A DNA stretch of 64,000 nt, from the NCBI GenBank assembly GCA_002914845.1, contig JXTC01000017.1, forward strand, positions 1,240,575 through 1,304,574, read 5' to 3'. Position numbers and translations under genes: made by a program. The stretch is from Trema orientale (taxonomy: Eukaryota; Streptophyta; Magnoliopsida; Rosales; Cannabaceae). This document shows positions 36,001 to 47,981 of the stretch, in pieces. Within the stretch, counting starts at the first letter, position 1, and every line of letters starts with the position of its first letter. The notes below the pieces were generated by a model. That model searched no databases. It saw only the letters and a program-made list of their open reading frames with translations, and was not told where the DNA came from.

Positions 36001-39000
36001 TCAGTTTCACCTGCTGTTCTACTGTACCCGTCCTCTTCCTAATATATTAGCTCTGGGTGTAGGTAATTATTTGCATTTCATTTCTCATTTTGCTTTTTTT
36101 TCTTTATTATTATTATTTTTAATCTGGTTGTAGATATTGTTAGTCTTTCGTTGGGCTTCTGGTTGCCGATGGTTTTAAGTACTTGTTTCTGAAAAAGTGA
36201 AGAGGTCGATGTAGCAGTATCTTCTGCTAACTTAATTTTATGTTTCATTTATTTGTAGTCAACTTGGCATATGCATTTTGGTTGAAGGGGAAGTTTTATG
36301 CATCTCTAAACTGTCTGGTATGTTTCTACTTGTAGAAGCATTAGATATGGAATGTTTCAATTACACTGCGTTACAATGTATAAGTCTCACTTATTGCTTT
36401 TCTGCTACGTAACATGCTGTCGTTCAGCTTGTAAGTAGCAGTTAATTATATCTAATTGTTGGGTTCAGTGGGAGGATTAGTATCAAAAGTATATATATGT
36501 ATTTATCTAAGTATCAAGTTCATGATTTTATTAAATCAAAAATTTGTCTGAACATAAGATACATATATAGTATACATCTTTTTGTATTTATGTCAAATAT
36601 CTGACTGGTTTTCTTTATTCCCCATGGTTCCCCACTCCCCTTACCTAAGCCTCTTTTATTTTCCTCTTGTTTTCTTCTTACAGCTCTCTGTTTTATAATG
36701 ATCAGATTTTTGCCACAATCGTCTTTAGATGTGATATCCTATTACTTATTTGCCCTCTTGGCCTGGAGCTTCTGTTGGTAGGTTCTGTTTCAAACCTGAG
36801 TTATGTTTTCATTTTCTTTCATTTTCCCTTGTTAAGTTGGCAAATGATATATTTCCTGTGAAATTGCAACTCTATGAAACTGATAGGACCTGCAGGTATC
36901 AAACTCACAAAAACACACACAAAACCAGAAAGTAGATGGCTATTGATATAGTGATTGAAAGAAGAACAAGATACAATAACTCTAGGCATTCGAGAGGCCT
37001 AGAACTCTCCCATGGGGCTCAGCTCCAATAACCCCTTTCACTAATTACCCAATACCCTCCCCTGCTACCGTGAGTCCTAAATATACTCAACAAGTACTCC
37101 ATCCCCTACTAACAAACTAACAAAAGACTAGACTATCCCTTGTGCCAAAAGTCAAACTATCTGACTCCAACCCCCTACGAGAATGCACAATTCCCCTCCG
37201 TCACCTCTTAGCTTAAGTGATACAGGTTTGGGTCTTATCAGAAACACTTGTCTAGGTTCTTTTCCTGCAAATCGCTTGATATTTTCTTGTTATATGCAAA
37301 TAATGAGGACCAAAATTTAGTTATTGAGAATTGATTCAACGTGTTTAGAAAAAAAAAATTCCAATTGGAACTTTGAAAATGCTGTGCACAATATGGATAT
37401 GAAGAATGCACATAAAAAGGAATTGTCTGTGTCATATGTGACTGAGAGAAAGGATTCATTAAAGGTACATACGACATAGTAACCTCAAAGGAAAGTCCAG
37501 AGGCCCAAATTCTACATGTTGTTGAGATGCTGAATTCGCTGCAAATTACGCTTTATGCCATTAAGTTGTTTCTGTTGTCATTATAGTTGTTGACTTGTTC
37601 AAAATATTGAGATACATTCAATTTTTAACTATGAATCTCATCCCCTTCATGTTACTTTGGGTCATCCATATTAACTCCGTTGAAGTCAAAACTGCAGCAA
37701 TGCTATATTATAGGCTGCTGCTTTGAACTTTCTTTTCTTCGAGGAATTGTTATCTTGCCATAGGCTTTTATTCAGGCAGTAGAATGGTGGGTTTGGGTTT
37801 TTGATAGATCTAAATAGGAGCCTACCAATTAAAGATGATTGCAATACTGTTCCTAATGTCTTTTATGTTTTGTTATTAGTTAGTGTGTGATATTTATGTC
37901 AACGTTTATGACTTTACAAATTATACCTGAGATTTGTATATTTTTTCAATGTCAGACTAAATCAATTTCGGTCTTGGAAACACTGAAATACTGCATATGG
38001 TTTGCTCTTGTTTGCATAGGTTGGTTCACTATGTTACATTCCAGTTTTTCATTTCTACTTTTACATGCTAATTTGCCCTTTAGACATCCTGAATCAATAG
38101 CATGGTTTTGAATTCTTCACAGCGCAGGTCTTACTATATTGATTGATTCAATTATGTGGAGAAGGTTATTGTGGCCTGAATTTGAAGTTTTTTGGTTCAA
38201 CTCCGTTCTGAATCGAAGCTCTGAGTGGGGCGTATCCTTCTAAATGAAGTTATTGAACTTTTTTTTTTTTTTTTTTTATTGTGGAGTTTGAAATATTTTC
38301 TATAATGTCCTTAATCATGTCCCCATGCATCTTTTCTGTCACGACACAATGTCATGGCAAGGTAGCTCTCTAAATATTTTTAGGATGATTAGGACTGGTG
38401 GATAGTTTTCTTGGATCCTTCTGTAAATAGGTGTGTGATGGTTTAGTTCAAGTACATACCTGGTTGCAGGCTTGACTAGAGTCCTGATATGAGCATTCTT
38501 TTCGTTATTTTCTTTTGTATCTGTGTAATGCTTGAGTTTCTTTGTGTGGTAATGAACTTGTCCGTCTTAGATGAGAGAATTCTATAAAGACAGTGCACAA
38601 AACAAAAAGAAGACGATGAGTACTTATCTGAAACTTTGCTCTTAGTTTTCCTTCACTGTTTTCCTTCAGACACATCCATTCCACTGGTACTTCACTTCAG
38701 CACTTCCCCGCTCATTGCTTGCTGCATATCCTCTTTCTATGGTGAGACATCTACTAATAGAGAACAGTTTCTTAGTTAATAACTTGTTATAACTCTTTGG
38801 TAAGCTCAGTATTTCATCTGTTTCTTTCCCCAAAACATTGGGCTATCAAATTGTTCTTTTTCTGACATGTGTGTTATGTTTTCTTCCCTTTACTGATACA
38901 TGGACACTGTAAAGTTTACTCCTTTAACAGTGAAGTAGTGAAGCAACTTTTGGCATTTGCCTTATATTTTATTCTTAGATGTTCCTTGCATATTGCATTA

Positions 39001-42000
39001 AGCTTTATGCGACTTCTACCATATGAAATTTTGTTTTCTGGTAGTTGTGTATCATTTAGACTTCTTAATGTTTCTGTAGCCATTCTTAATAGTCAGAATT
39101 GCTAATGGCTATTATGTTTTTGGCATGATAGCTAGTATTAGTAAATTCTAGGTTCATTGCCCATACAGATAAGGTGTGTTCATGAGATGTAGACATTGCT
39201 TTCCATTTGAAGACAAACCTTAGCACGTGAAATTTACTGGTTTTGTGAAACTTAAATTTCCCTTGGTCTCTTAATTGAAATGAAATGAGATGAATAGATT
39301 TTCTGGTGCTCCTACTGTATTGAACCTGAATTGTAGTTATTTCCTTTCTTCTCTCCTACTCCAAAATTGTCTTTCTTAAATTCATATGCATTCTTTCTTG
39401 CAGCTTGGAGTCTTACTTGATAGAAGGGTTCGATTATTCATTCTTCCTGTTTTGTCCTTTGTTTTTCTTTACTCAAAGCTTCCTCACAAGGTATAAATTC
39501 ATCAATTTGTGAAGTTATTGATATTTTGATTTGGTTTCAAAGTCACTAATGCCTTATTTTTTGTGATCCAGGAGCTTCGTTTTATTATTAGCTCAGTTCC
39601 AATCTTCAACTTGTCTGCTGCAATTGCTGCTAATAGAATGTGCGTGGTATCGATTTTGAGTTGATTGCTAATTGACTTTGTAGTGTTTTTTTTTTAATAA
39701 TATGAATTTAGTTTATTATTTCAACTTCTCTTGCAGTGATCATTTTGCCTAGATAGTTGTCTTTTGTATATATGCAATCTGCTTATGATGATGTGTTTTA
39801 TTTGTAATGTGGTTTCAATATCATTTCTGGCCATGTCCTGCCCAGTATGCTTTTTGTTTCCTTACATTACTGATTTTTCGATATAATCATTAACGATAGC
39901 CTTGTCTCTGATGCATTTCCAATGCTGGATGCCATGCAGAACTTGTGGTTTAAGATGTATTGTTAGCTTGTTAGGTATGTGGTTGGGAGGAAGAAAAAGA
40001 AAGAGAAAAGAACTTTAAATTGGTTGTGAGGCCAGTTCTCTCCATAAGACACCCCACATCATAACATACATGATTTTAACTGACACATTGTTCACACAGT
40101 TTTGTGATTCATTTATATGAGAGAATTTATATTCCTGTTTTTGTTTCCCTCACAGTTTATTTATCTTAATGTTTTCATTCATGCTAAATTGTTTCCTTTG
40201 TTTATTGTGGTCAGCGTATGGCAGCTAGTATTCCTGCAGTTTTACCTAGTAATATGTGATGTAAAAGAAACAAAAAAACTTTGTTAAAAAAAAAAATCAT
40301 GACATCTAAGGAGCATTTTTCCCATGGTTTGTGCAGTTAATGGATGGGTTTCAGTAGCTCATCACAGATGCAAATCACATAAATAGAATTAATAATTCGT
40401 TTCGCACGTTTACTACAGCTAACAAAAGTGGTCAACTCTTTGACTTGTTACAGCTATAACAATAGGGAAAAAGCTTTTTGGAAGTTGCTATATGTTATGG
40501 TGCTTGGGTTACTTTTAATCAGGTATATTTAATTTACTCAGTTTGATTATTTTGTAATAGTTTGCATCCTCCTCTTATACTTGTTTCTCATTTTTGTAGT
40601 CTAGGATGCACTACTATAACCTTCATGGCGTCCTATGAGAATTACCCCAGTGGTCATGCTTTGAGAAGTTTGCATCAAATTGGTATGGCCTCTCTCTTGC
40701 CGAAACAGTGATATTCTTATGCCCATTTTTATGAAGTTGAGTCAATGTGTTTCTGATAGGTCCTCTGCCAAACCTCCTATCCGCTTCACTGCAATTTATT
40801 CATTCACTACTATAGTTTATTACTTGCCATGCACTTTAATTCGTTTTCTACTCTGTCATCACCCCTCACCAGCTACTCTGGAAAACTGCTTGTTTACTGG
40901 CGTGGTGCAAGCCATATTGTTACTTACTTTCTATGTGATGGAGAAATTTGGACTCTTATTTCTTAAAACTGCTAATGTAGAAAATACATTAATGTGAAAA
41001 CATAAATTTCTTCTTTCGTTCAAACAAAAATATGCTGTCTTAATTCTTGAAAGCTTTAGGCGGTCATTTCTTGAGTAATACGTATTCAAGATACTATGTT
41101 CTAAAACCAAAATAAATTTTGTCTTTACTCTAGAAAGCTTCAGGCATTTCTTTGACCTCAAACTTTGGCTTTTTTATTACTTCGTTTTTATCCCCGATAA
41201 ATGTTCTTCATTCTGACACTATTTGCATAGTCAAAGATGCACTGTATTGAACTATGGTTTAGAATTTGTGTGTTCCATAAATTATGCTTCCTTTTACTTA
41301 ATGAGACTTCTGTCAGGCCATCGTGCTAACCATACAAAGGAACAATGGGTACATATTGACACATTTTCAGCAATGAACGGAATATCCCGCTTTTGTGAAA
41401 AAGAGTTTCCTTGGAGGTATATATGATTCCAGCATTGTTTAATGCTATGATGATATTTGTCAATGTAAAATTAACTTCCTTTCTGGAACCTGCAATTCGA
41501 ATTTGAAGTAATTTCTGGAACCAGCAATTTGATATGAAACTAGAAACTACTTCGAATTAGCCAAGAGTTTACCATAGGAATTGTATAGTTATGGTACTTG
41601 ACTCGTATAATAGGTACCATTGTTGATGATGCATGATGCCAATTGCCAATTTTCAACGAATTGTTTAAAACAATTTTTAAGTCTCTAAGAACTATCTACA
41701 GTCCAGATAATTTGCAAACCTATTCTGTTTGAAAAAAGAACATAACTAGTAAGTTGCTTTATATTTTCGCTACACGCTTAATAGTTGCTGAAAAATTCAA
41801 GCTTTATGTATCAGTTATAATACTACTCTATTGCAGGTATTCTAAAGAAGAAGGGATTCCTCTGGGAGAACTGCGCCAGAGAAATTTCACCTACCTCATA
41901 ACGTGAGTTCTTTTCTAAGTTTTCTTTTCCGTCTTTTTGTCAATGGCAAGTCTCAGTTATTAATAAATTCATAGCCTTCTAGCTCTTTCGATACCAACTA

Positions 42001-42856
42001 CTGATGACACAAGTAAAATGTGCAATTGACAATCCATGAGTCCGTTTAGTTCTTATACTGTAGCTTTCTAGGTCTTTGATAAGTTTGCTTAACGGTTTTC
42101 AGGTTATCAAGGAGAAAAACTTAATAAAGCCAACGTATGAATAATGACCTCTTCTATCCTCCTCTTTTTCTCTCTTTTTTTTTTTTTTTTTTTTTTTTCC
42201 AAGTACGGCTTGTTTTGATAGTTAAATAATACCTGATCTTTAGTCATACAATATGAGGTACTTCTTAGTACAAACTCGATGCCATTTTCATGTCATTTAC
42301 TGCCCTATGGCATAAATAATGGTGGATAATAATTTTGTTTTTCATTTTTGAAAAACTGCCAGAGAAAATAGAGAAATCTAGTTATCAAAACAAAATTTGT
42401 TAGTCTGAGTAGTAGGGTTCAAGTCCAATTTGTTATTCTGGGTAGTAGGGGTTCGAGTCCATAGTTCTTGTTCCATACCTCCAATTTTGTCATCCCCTTT
42501 TCACGTTAATACGTTGTTCAGTTGGCATCTGATATATTTATTTGCTGTTGGAATTAAAATGTGGGTAAAAAGATCTCATTTATGTCTTTTTCATCTATAA
42601 CAGAGAACATCCTGCTGTTGATGGATTCAAATGTCTATTCACTGTTGATGGGTTCTCAAGTGTTCGTTTTCAACGAGGATTTCCACCAATTTCAATGGTA
42701 TGAACCCTTTCATCAATCGCGCTGGAAATTGTAACCTTTCCGTTGAATGTTAACTGGTTTATACTCGTCCAGGTTAGAGAACCTAAAGTTTATATTCATG
42801 GAAATATAAGAAATGACGATTTCATGGATCGACACTGGCCTGGATGCTCGCGATAA
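33049..42856 (+). CDS. ALG12: ALG12 alpha-1,6-mannosyltransferase (ER N-glycan assembly)
   Basis: Nineteen exons, all GT-AG and in frame, give 497 aa: 33049-33171, 34209-34250, 34374-34419, 34804-34890, 35512-35567, 35945-36062, 36259-36317, 36706-36777, 37956-38019, 38128-38231, 38670-38741, 39404-39490, 39572-39639, 40454-40522, 40600-40682, 41317-41416, 41837-41902, 42604-42697 and 42773-42856. The product is a GT22 multi-pass ER membrane enzyme that adds the eighth mannose, from Dol-P-Man, to Man7GlcNAc2-PP-dolichol. The GT22 signature TKVEESFN (residues 32-39) followed by QAMHD lies in the first luminal loop. [18 protein letters not shown] and LPHKELRFI are also family-typical. The length equals my memory of Arabidopsis ALG12/EBS4 (At1g02145), which acts in ER quality control. 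Exon 8 must use the acceptor at 36705; an earlier AG (36681-36683) would lead to a stop. Intron 8 holds a solo LTR. Confidence 0.95.
36876..37245 (-). mobile_element. Solo LTR in ALG12 intron 8
   Basis: A 360-bp segment (36881-37240) starts TGATAGGACC and ends GGTCTTATCA, so it has TG...CA ends within an 11-bp near-perfect inverted repeat. It is flanked by a perfect 5-bp duplication GAAAC (36876-36880 and 37241-37245). There is no internal region or second LTR. A TATA-like GAGTATATTTAGG on the minus strand suggests that orientation. This is the footprint left by LTR-LTR recombination. The family is unknown. Confidence 0.8.
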
Positions 42857-43941
42857 TTTATCAGTAACCAAGAGTATTTTCGGTCCAAAATTCGACCTGT
42901 TATGATATATTTTGGCTTCACCTCTCCACTCAATTGCTATGGCAGGTGAAGTGTAGTAAAACTCTTACCATAATAGGCCTCTCAAAAGCGGGTTAACTCC
43001 GATGAAGAAGGCATTTTACATTGAGGGCTGGATGGTGCTTGCTTCAAATGATCATCCTCTTTCTACATAAACAGATATATAATAGGATTAGAGTGAATAT
43101 TATATTGATTAGATTCATTCTGAGCAACTTTTTTATCTTTTTTTCTTTCAATAGAGTATTTTCTGACGTTGCTTGGTCTAGTTTGGATGGTGTTTGTTTG
43201 TGTTAGTTTAGCCATAAAATACTTTGATTAAGCTAATTAACTTGGTTGTAAACTGAATTCGCAAATCAATAGCGTCTCTTATTCTTTTCAAAGGACCTTT
43301 TTTTTAAAAAAATAAATTATACACCATCACCTATTCATAGTGTCATTGAATTTCCCGGACTTCATTTTTATTATACAAGAAATAGCGGCAATTAAAAATT
43401 GATGTTAGCCATTGAACAAACAGCTGATTTTACTATTAATTTTCATGACTTCAAAATTCTTGAAGCAATTCTGTGTTATAAAGTTTGAAAGGGCAAATAT
43501 AAGAAACAATATTTATATGCTAAGATGAATTGTACTCCTATACTCTGATTTCACATGAACAAAAATAAGGAGAAATCAATATCACCAATTTTTCTTTATG
43601 GCTTTTGTAACTCAGTACAATATAAGTCCTAAGAGAGGAAGAAAACTGGGAATATTGATGGTGTGGAACAGTCGATAACTAATTTTCTTTGGACTTAAAA
43701 GGACAACTTTTTACTTTTATTTATAGTTTATTAGCAGATTTTCCTTGTAAAATATACTTTTTCTCTTTTTGTTTCGCTTATTGAACATAGTTTTTGAATT
43801 TTAATCATAATTATTTGTTTTTGAATTTTAATCATAATTATTCTTAGGATAAAGTTGTCCTTAAAAGAAGTCTAAACTTGAATCACAAGCATCTTCCCTA
43901 ACATCTGCTATTTATGAAAATGTACCTAATTATGATTTTTT
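42857..43941. other. ALG12 3' flank and intergenic DNA
   Basis: Presumed ALG12 3' UTR, then AT-rich DNA with a short tandem repeat near 43783-43842. No gene is seen. Confidence 0.45.
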
Positions 43942-44126
43942 CTCATTGCACAATTTTTTTTTTTTTAAATAAAGTGGGGTTTGACTAATAACCACCATTT
44001 ATTATAAATTTAAAAGAAAATAACACACACGTTACTAAGGTTTAAACTCCTGATCTTTCCAAACTCGTATACATATTTCTCAAGTCTTGAACCAACTGAG
44101 CTAGTCTCAGTTGGCTCTCGTTGCAC
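43942..44126 (-). mobile_element. tRNA-derived SINE
   Basis: On the minus strand a 165-bp element (43952-44116) begins with a tRNA-like head. It has an A box TAGCTCAGTTGG (about 44094-44105) and a B-box-like GAGTTTAAACC (about 44040-44050), and ends in a run of about 12 A. It is flanked by a 10-bp duplication with one mismatch, CTCATTGCAC (43942-43951) and CTCGTTGCAC (44117-44126). A and B boxes, an A tail and a target duplication together define a SINE. It lies about 300 bp upstream of the PRA1-family start codon. Confidence 0.8.
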
Positions 44127-44426
44127 GTTGTATATGTTGAGATCAACAAACCAAAATGAAAGGAAAAGGAGGAATTTTCTTTGTCAGAAACATTCAACCT
44201 TCTGATCTGGTCGCTCTTTGAGTATTATAGTATTACTATGGAGTCTATTGAGTCGTCGGTCATAGTCATGCTTATTCATTTTCTTAGAAACAGAGCTCAT
44301 CCACAAGTCAAGTTCGTTCCCTTTTTAGATATAAAAACCTATAGTTTCCAACTTTTCATTCATCAAACACAGAAAAACATCAAGACCCTCTTTCCAAAAT
44401 ATCATTTACCTTCAAACTCAAGCATC
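44127..44426 (+). promoter_or_regulatory. Upstream region of the PRA1-family gene
   Basis: The open frame extends upstream to 44181, but the leading residues do not look like a PRA1 N-terminus. TATAAAA at about 44330-44337 would place transcription start inside this stretch, which supports 44427 as the real start codon. Confidence 0.5.
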
Positions 44427-44999
44427 ATGGCCAACTATGGGACCGTTCAAAGGCCCTCCACAGCCTCACCTTCCCCTTCCACAGATCACCCCTACGATCC
44501 AAAGGACTCCACGAGAAAGAAGTTCAATATCATCTGCCCTTTCAACATCCCCACAACCCAAGAAGCCGCGGCCGCTCGAATCATCCGAAACTTGGGTGAT
44601 TTCGGATTATATTATGCCCTTTTCATATGGCTCGGCCTCTTCATAGCTCTTATACCACAACGCAAAGTCTCGTTGATTTACTTGGTGGCTATGACTTATG
44701 TGACAGGTGTGTACCTCTTGGTGTTAAGGGCACTGCCTAATTCTGTTGTCCTAAATAATGTCATCGACAAAAGATTAGTCCTTGCCTTATTGGCTATTGC
44801 TACTATGGTTGAACTCATCCTAACAAGAGCTGCTATACATCTTTTTGCGAGTTTGGGCATTGGGGTTCCATTAATTTTGGTTCATGCAGTTCTTACTATC
44901 CGAGATGATCTTTTTGTGGGTGAGGAGGCTACTTCTGCTGCTGATCAACTTGTTCCTCTTAGAAACTCCAATGAAACACCATCAGTTGATATAGTTTGA
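44427..44999 (+). CDS. PRA1-family protein (prenylated Rab acceptor)
   Basis: A single-exon gene of 190 aa from the Met at 44427. PRA1 proteins are small membrane proteins of the ER, Golgi and endosomes that bind prenylated Rab GTPases and act in vesicle traffic. After a Pro/Ser/Thr-rich cytosolic N-terminus comes CPFNIPTTQEAAAARIIRNL, then two hydrophobic hairpins (about residues 58-100 and 116-154) split by RALPNSVVLNNVIDKR, and the acidic-end motif LTIRDDLFVGEE. This layout is that of plant PRA1 proteins, nearest to the divergent G/H-like groups; the subgroup is uncertain. An in-frame ATG at 44181 would add 82 residues, but a TATA-like box follows it, so I prefer 44427. A relic of a second copy lies downstream. 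Confidence 0.88.
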   Translation: MANYGTVQRPSTASPSPSTDHPYDPKDSTRKKFNIICPFNIPTTQEAAAARIIRNLGDFGLYYALFIWLGLFIALIPQRKVSLIYLVAMTYVTGVYLLVLRALPNSVVLNNVIDKRLVLALLAIATMVELILTRAAIHLFASLGIGVPLILVHAVLTIRDDLFVGEEATSAADQLVPLRNSNETPSVDIV

Positions 45000-45639
45000 G
45001 TTTTCCTTTCTTTCTTTATTTATTTTTCTTAGTAAGTATGAAAAAATTATCTTATGGCATTAGATGTTATAAAGTATAAATAGTCAAGTTCATCAAATTT
45101 CGTTGGATTTGTATACTGTATGATTCTAAATATTATTTCTCATATTTTTGCCTGATTTGAACATCATAGAGATATTGGATTATTTTTCATTTTCTCGTAG
45201 GTCTTACATCACGTCAAGTTAGTCCAATAATCACGATAATCACGCTAGCAAGCAATGATTTTTTAGTTTACTTTTCATTTAGTTTGAATGGTCGTTGTTT
45301 TGAACTTTGTGAATTTTTCTTTTTTTTTTTTCCTCTTCTTTTCTTTTGACTGAATGGCACTTTTGATTTTATAGTGTTCATAATTCTGAGAGATAATTAG
45401 TAAAAGTCAGCTGGTGAGCAAAGTTAGCTCTAGCTAGAATTTAGACATAGGGTCGATCCAACACAAAGTATCAGAACAATAGAAATTACTAATTTTATTT
45501 CTATCGAGGGGTGAGTTTATAATTGTTTAACTTAGATCAATGAAATTATTTAAGCTTCATATTATTTAAGCCATCATAATTAACAACCTCAATCAAGATT
45601 AGCTGTTCAACAGAATAGACCTAAGAGCCAGAGGCCCAA
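45000..45639. other. PRA1-family 3' flank and intergenic DNA
   Basis: Presumed 3' UTR, then AT-rich DNA with a poly-T run near 45319-45331. No gene is seen. Confidence 0.45.
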
Positions 45640-45845
45640 AGAAGGGCAGAGATGAGAGACCAAAAAAGCACATCCCTTTCAGCATCCCTATGAAGTCCAC
45701 AAGGTTAACCTCAGTCCTAATCATACTTAGGTTAGGCCTATTTTTCATTGTTTTATTTTACACCGCTTTCATATGGTTTCCTTTGTCTTATACTCTCATT
45801 GATGGCTATGTCGTATGTGACAATTGAGCCTGCAAGCCAGTTGAA
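45640..45845 (+). pseudogene. PRA1-family relic (tandem duplicate fragment)
   Basis: One frame reads HIPFSIP, then LFYTAFIW. Another, slightly further on, reads LSLMAMSYVT. These match CPFNIP, LYYALFIW and SLIYLVAMTYVT of the intact gene 700 bp upstream, in the same order and at similar spacing. At least one frameshift and the loss of both ends make it non-functional. It is probably a decayed tandem copy. The similarity is short, so the call is moderate. Confidence 0.45.
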
Positions 45846-45865
45846 ACAATCACCGGTGTGGGACT

Positions 45866-45910
45866 CAAATCTTTGCATATTTGGCTTTTCAAATGGGTCA
45901 TTGGTCGCCC

Positions 45911-45958
<48 letters not shown>

Positions 45959-46228
45959 TTTAACTTCAAGAATAAGATTGCTGATGTGTTGACTCAAATC
46001 TTTGCATTTTTGGCTTTTCAAATGGGTCATTCGTAGCCCTATTATTATTATTATTATTTTAACTTCAAGAATAAAATTGTCGATGTGTTCACAAAAGCTT
46101 TGGGATCACAAATCTTTGCATTTTTGGCTTTTCAAATGGGTCATTCGTAGCCCTATTATTATTATTATTATTATTTTAACTTCAAGAATAAAATTGTCGA
46201 TGTGTTCACAAAAGCTTTGGGATCACAC
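45866..46228 (+). repeat. Triplicated copia-tail-like unit with (ATT)n
   Basis: Three head-to-tail copies start CAAATCTTTGCAT at 45866, 45995 and 46109. Each contains an (ATT)n run of variable length, then a stretch that reads FKNKIVDVFTKALG in two of them. That resembles the end of the RNase H region in Ty1/copia elements (DxFTKxL). Copies 2 and 3 are almost identical, so the last duplication is recent. The host is a broken retroelement fragment. Confidence 0.75.
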
Positions 46229-46260
46229 ATATATATATATATATTGAGGAAGGATCAAAT

Positions 46261-47090
46261 TGTAGAAGCCAAATTCTACAATTACTGGATTAGGGCCAAT
46301 GATCACCCGAGCGACCACAACTAAGGAGATCTACTGAAGTTTTCTGGACCACTGGGGATACCTGCAAAAAAGAGATTCCGACGCTTAAGTCAGAAAAGTG
46401 TAAGATAAAATTTGAAGGAACCATCACATACTTATAGGCTTAGAAATAGATATCTTAGTACCGTAAAACTCTTATAATTATTAGAAAATATTTAAAAACA
46501 CGTAACCGGATAAGATTGGGATACTTACCCAATCTTACCATTCAATTAAAGATTCTAGTAAGATAATTAGATTGAAATATCTATTTACCCGGATGATATC
46601 AGGAAGACTGAGATTGAATCGTCTTGATTAAGATTTCAAATAGAAATTACCTTATCCAACCATATAGTAAGATAATTAGATTGAAATATCTATTTACCCG
46701 GATGATATCAGGAAGACTGAGATTGAATCGTCTTGATTAAGATTTCAAATAGAAATTACCTTATCCAACCCTTCCAGCTATGCATTTTCTATATGGCTGA
46801 GTCGAGTCAACCCTTGTTTATACGGTAAAAATCCTTTAAAAACTTCCACAAACTGGACTCCTCTAAATCCGGGTTGATTGAAATCTACCTTCCATAAATT
46901 GAGCTATCATATATTCCCTTTATATACCTTTTCTATCCAATCATCCTTAAATAGGATAAGTGAAATTCAGTCATCCATAATTAGGCTGACCCGAGTCTAC
47001 CATCACTTTCAAACACTCAACCATTATTTTTCCGATTAAGAAAGACACGTGGAGGCTAAAATTGAGAGGATCGAAATTCAATCCCAACAA
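46261..47090 (+). mobile_element. LTR-like block of a broken retroelement
   Basis: It begins TGTAGAAGCC and ends near ATCCCAACA, followed by a leader-like CACTCCTCAGTCGAG stretch that also occurs near 28740. It contains the exact 109-bp tandem duplication described separately. No intact partner LTR is seen in the window; a short piece of this block appears again as the spacer of the palindrome. It is a fossil, and its family is not established. Confidence 0.45.
46557..46774 (+). repeat. 109-bp perfect tandem duplication
   Basis: Two copies start AGTAAGATAATTAG at 46557 and 46666 and are identical over at least 104 bp, so the event is recent. Part of the same unit, diverged, is found at the centre of the palindrome (49411-49470). 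Confidence 0.95.
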
Positions 47091-47981
47091 TCAACCTCCC
47101 ACTCCTCAGTCGAGTTTACTCGAACTTGAGGAGTAACATTTCCTTCTGCTTCAAATTCAATCCACCTTCTCCCATCCTGTAGAAGATAGATCACCCATTG
47201 CATTCCTTAATCACTTGACATTCAAAATTTACTACTCCCAACAAGACACTACAATTACTTGAATCTTGAAAAACGTAATTCCTTCCTTCTTCCTTTTTGA
47301 AATTTCAAATTTCAAATCTTTAAAATATCTCTCATCAATTTCGGATTTTGCCTCCCAAAAATAGAATTTAACCTTTGAGTTCACACATTAATTACAAAAT
47401 CGTAATTAATTGCTTACTAATTGACCACCAAATCCTCTGTAATTACTCACCAAACTCACTTTAATTACTATTTGCCAACTACCATTTTAAGTCAAGTATG
47501 AATCTACCCCATAATTTGAGTCAAATTCATATGTATCCAACCATTAATACTCTTAACCTACTAAATACGAAATCTGCTCCCCCTATTTCCCTCTCAATTT
47601 CAAAATTCAAATGGCCTCTCTCCCTCTTTAAATAGATTACTATTCTTGTATTCCTCTTCATTCTCATCTTCTCCATCCTCTACCTTTCTACAAAAGCTCT
47701 CCATTTTTCCAATCGTTCTTTTTACTTTTACTAGCATCTTGGAGGTTCAAGTCGACATTCAGGCAAGTTTTGAATGCTCATAATGATTTCCTTATATTTT
47801 ACTCTTCATGCTTCCATACTTTGATCATTCTTTTGCATTCTAGTTTCATATTTCTTCATTAAGTAGAGCTTGTTCTTCATCTGAATGTTTATTGAATCTT
47901 CTTTATTGTATCTTCGATTTTGCTCCTTGTTTTTTACCATAAAGACTACTTGATCTTTTCTTTTTTCAAATTCTCATTTTC

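Noticed and set aside
40680-40997. A 105-codon frame in ALG12 intron 15
   Set aside because: It begins at the exon 15 donor site and runs into intron sequence; it has no domain of its own.
42395-42480. Possible tRNA-like or SINE B box (GGTTCGAGTCC-like)
   Set aside because: A short duplicated phrase is present, but no A box at proper spacing and no A tail.
44181-44426. N-terminal extension of the PRA1-family gene
   Set aside because: The extra 82 residues do not look like a PRA1 N-terminus, and a TATA-like box lies inside them.
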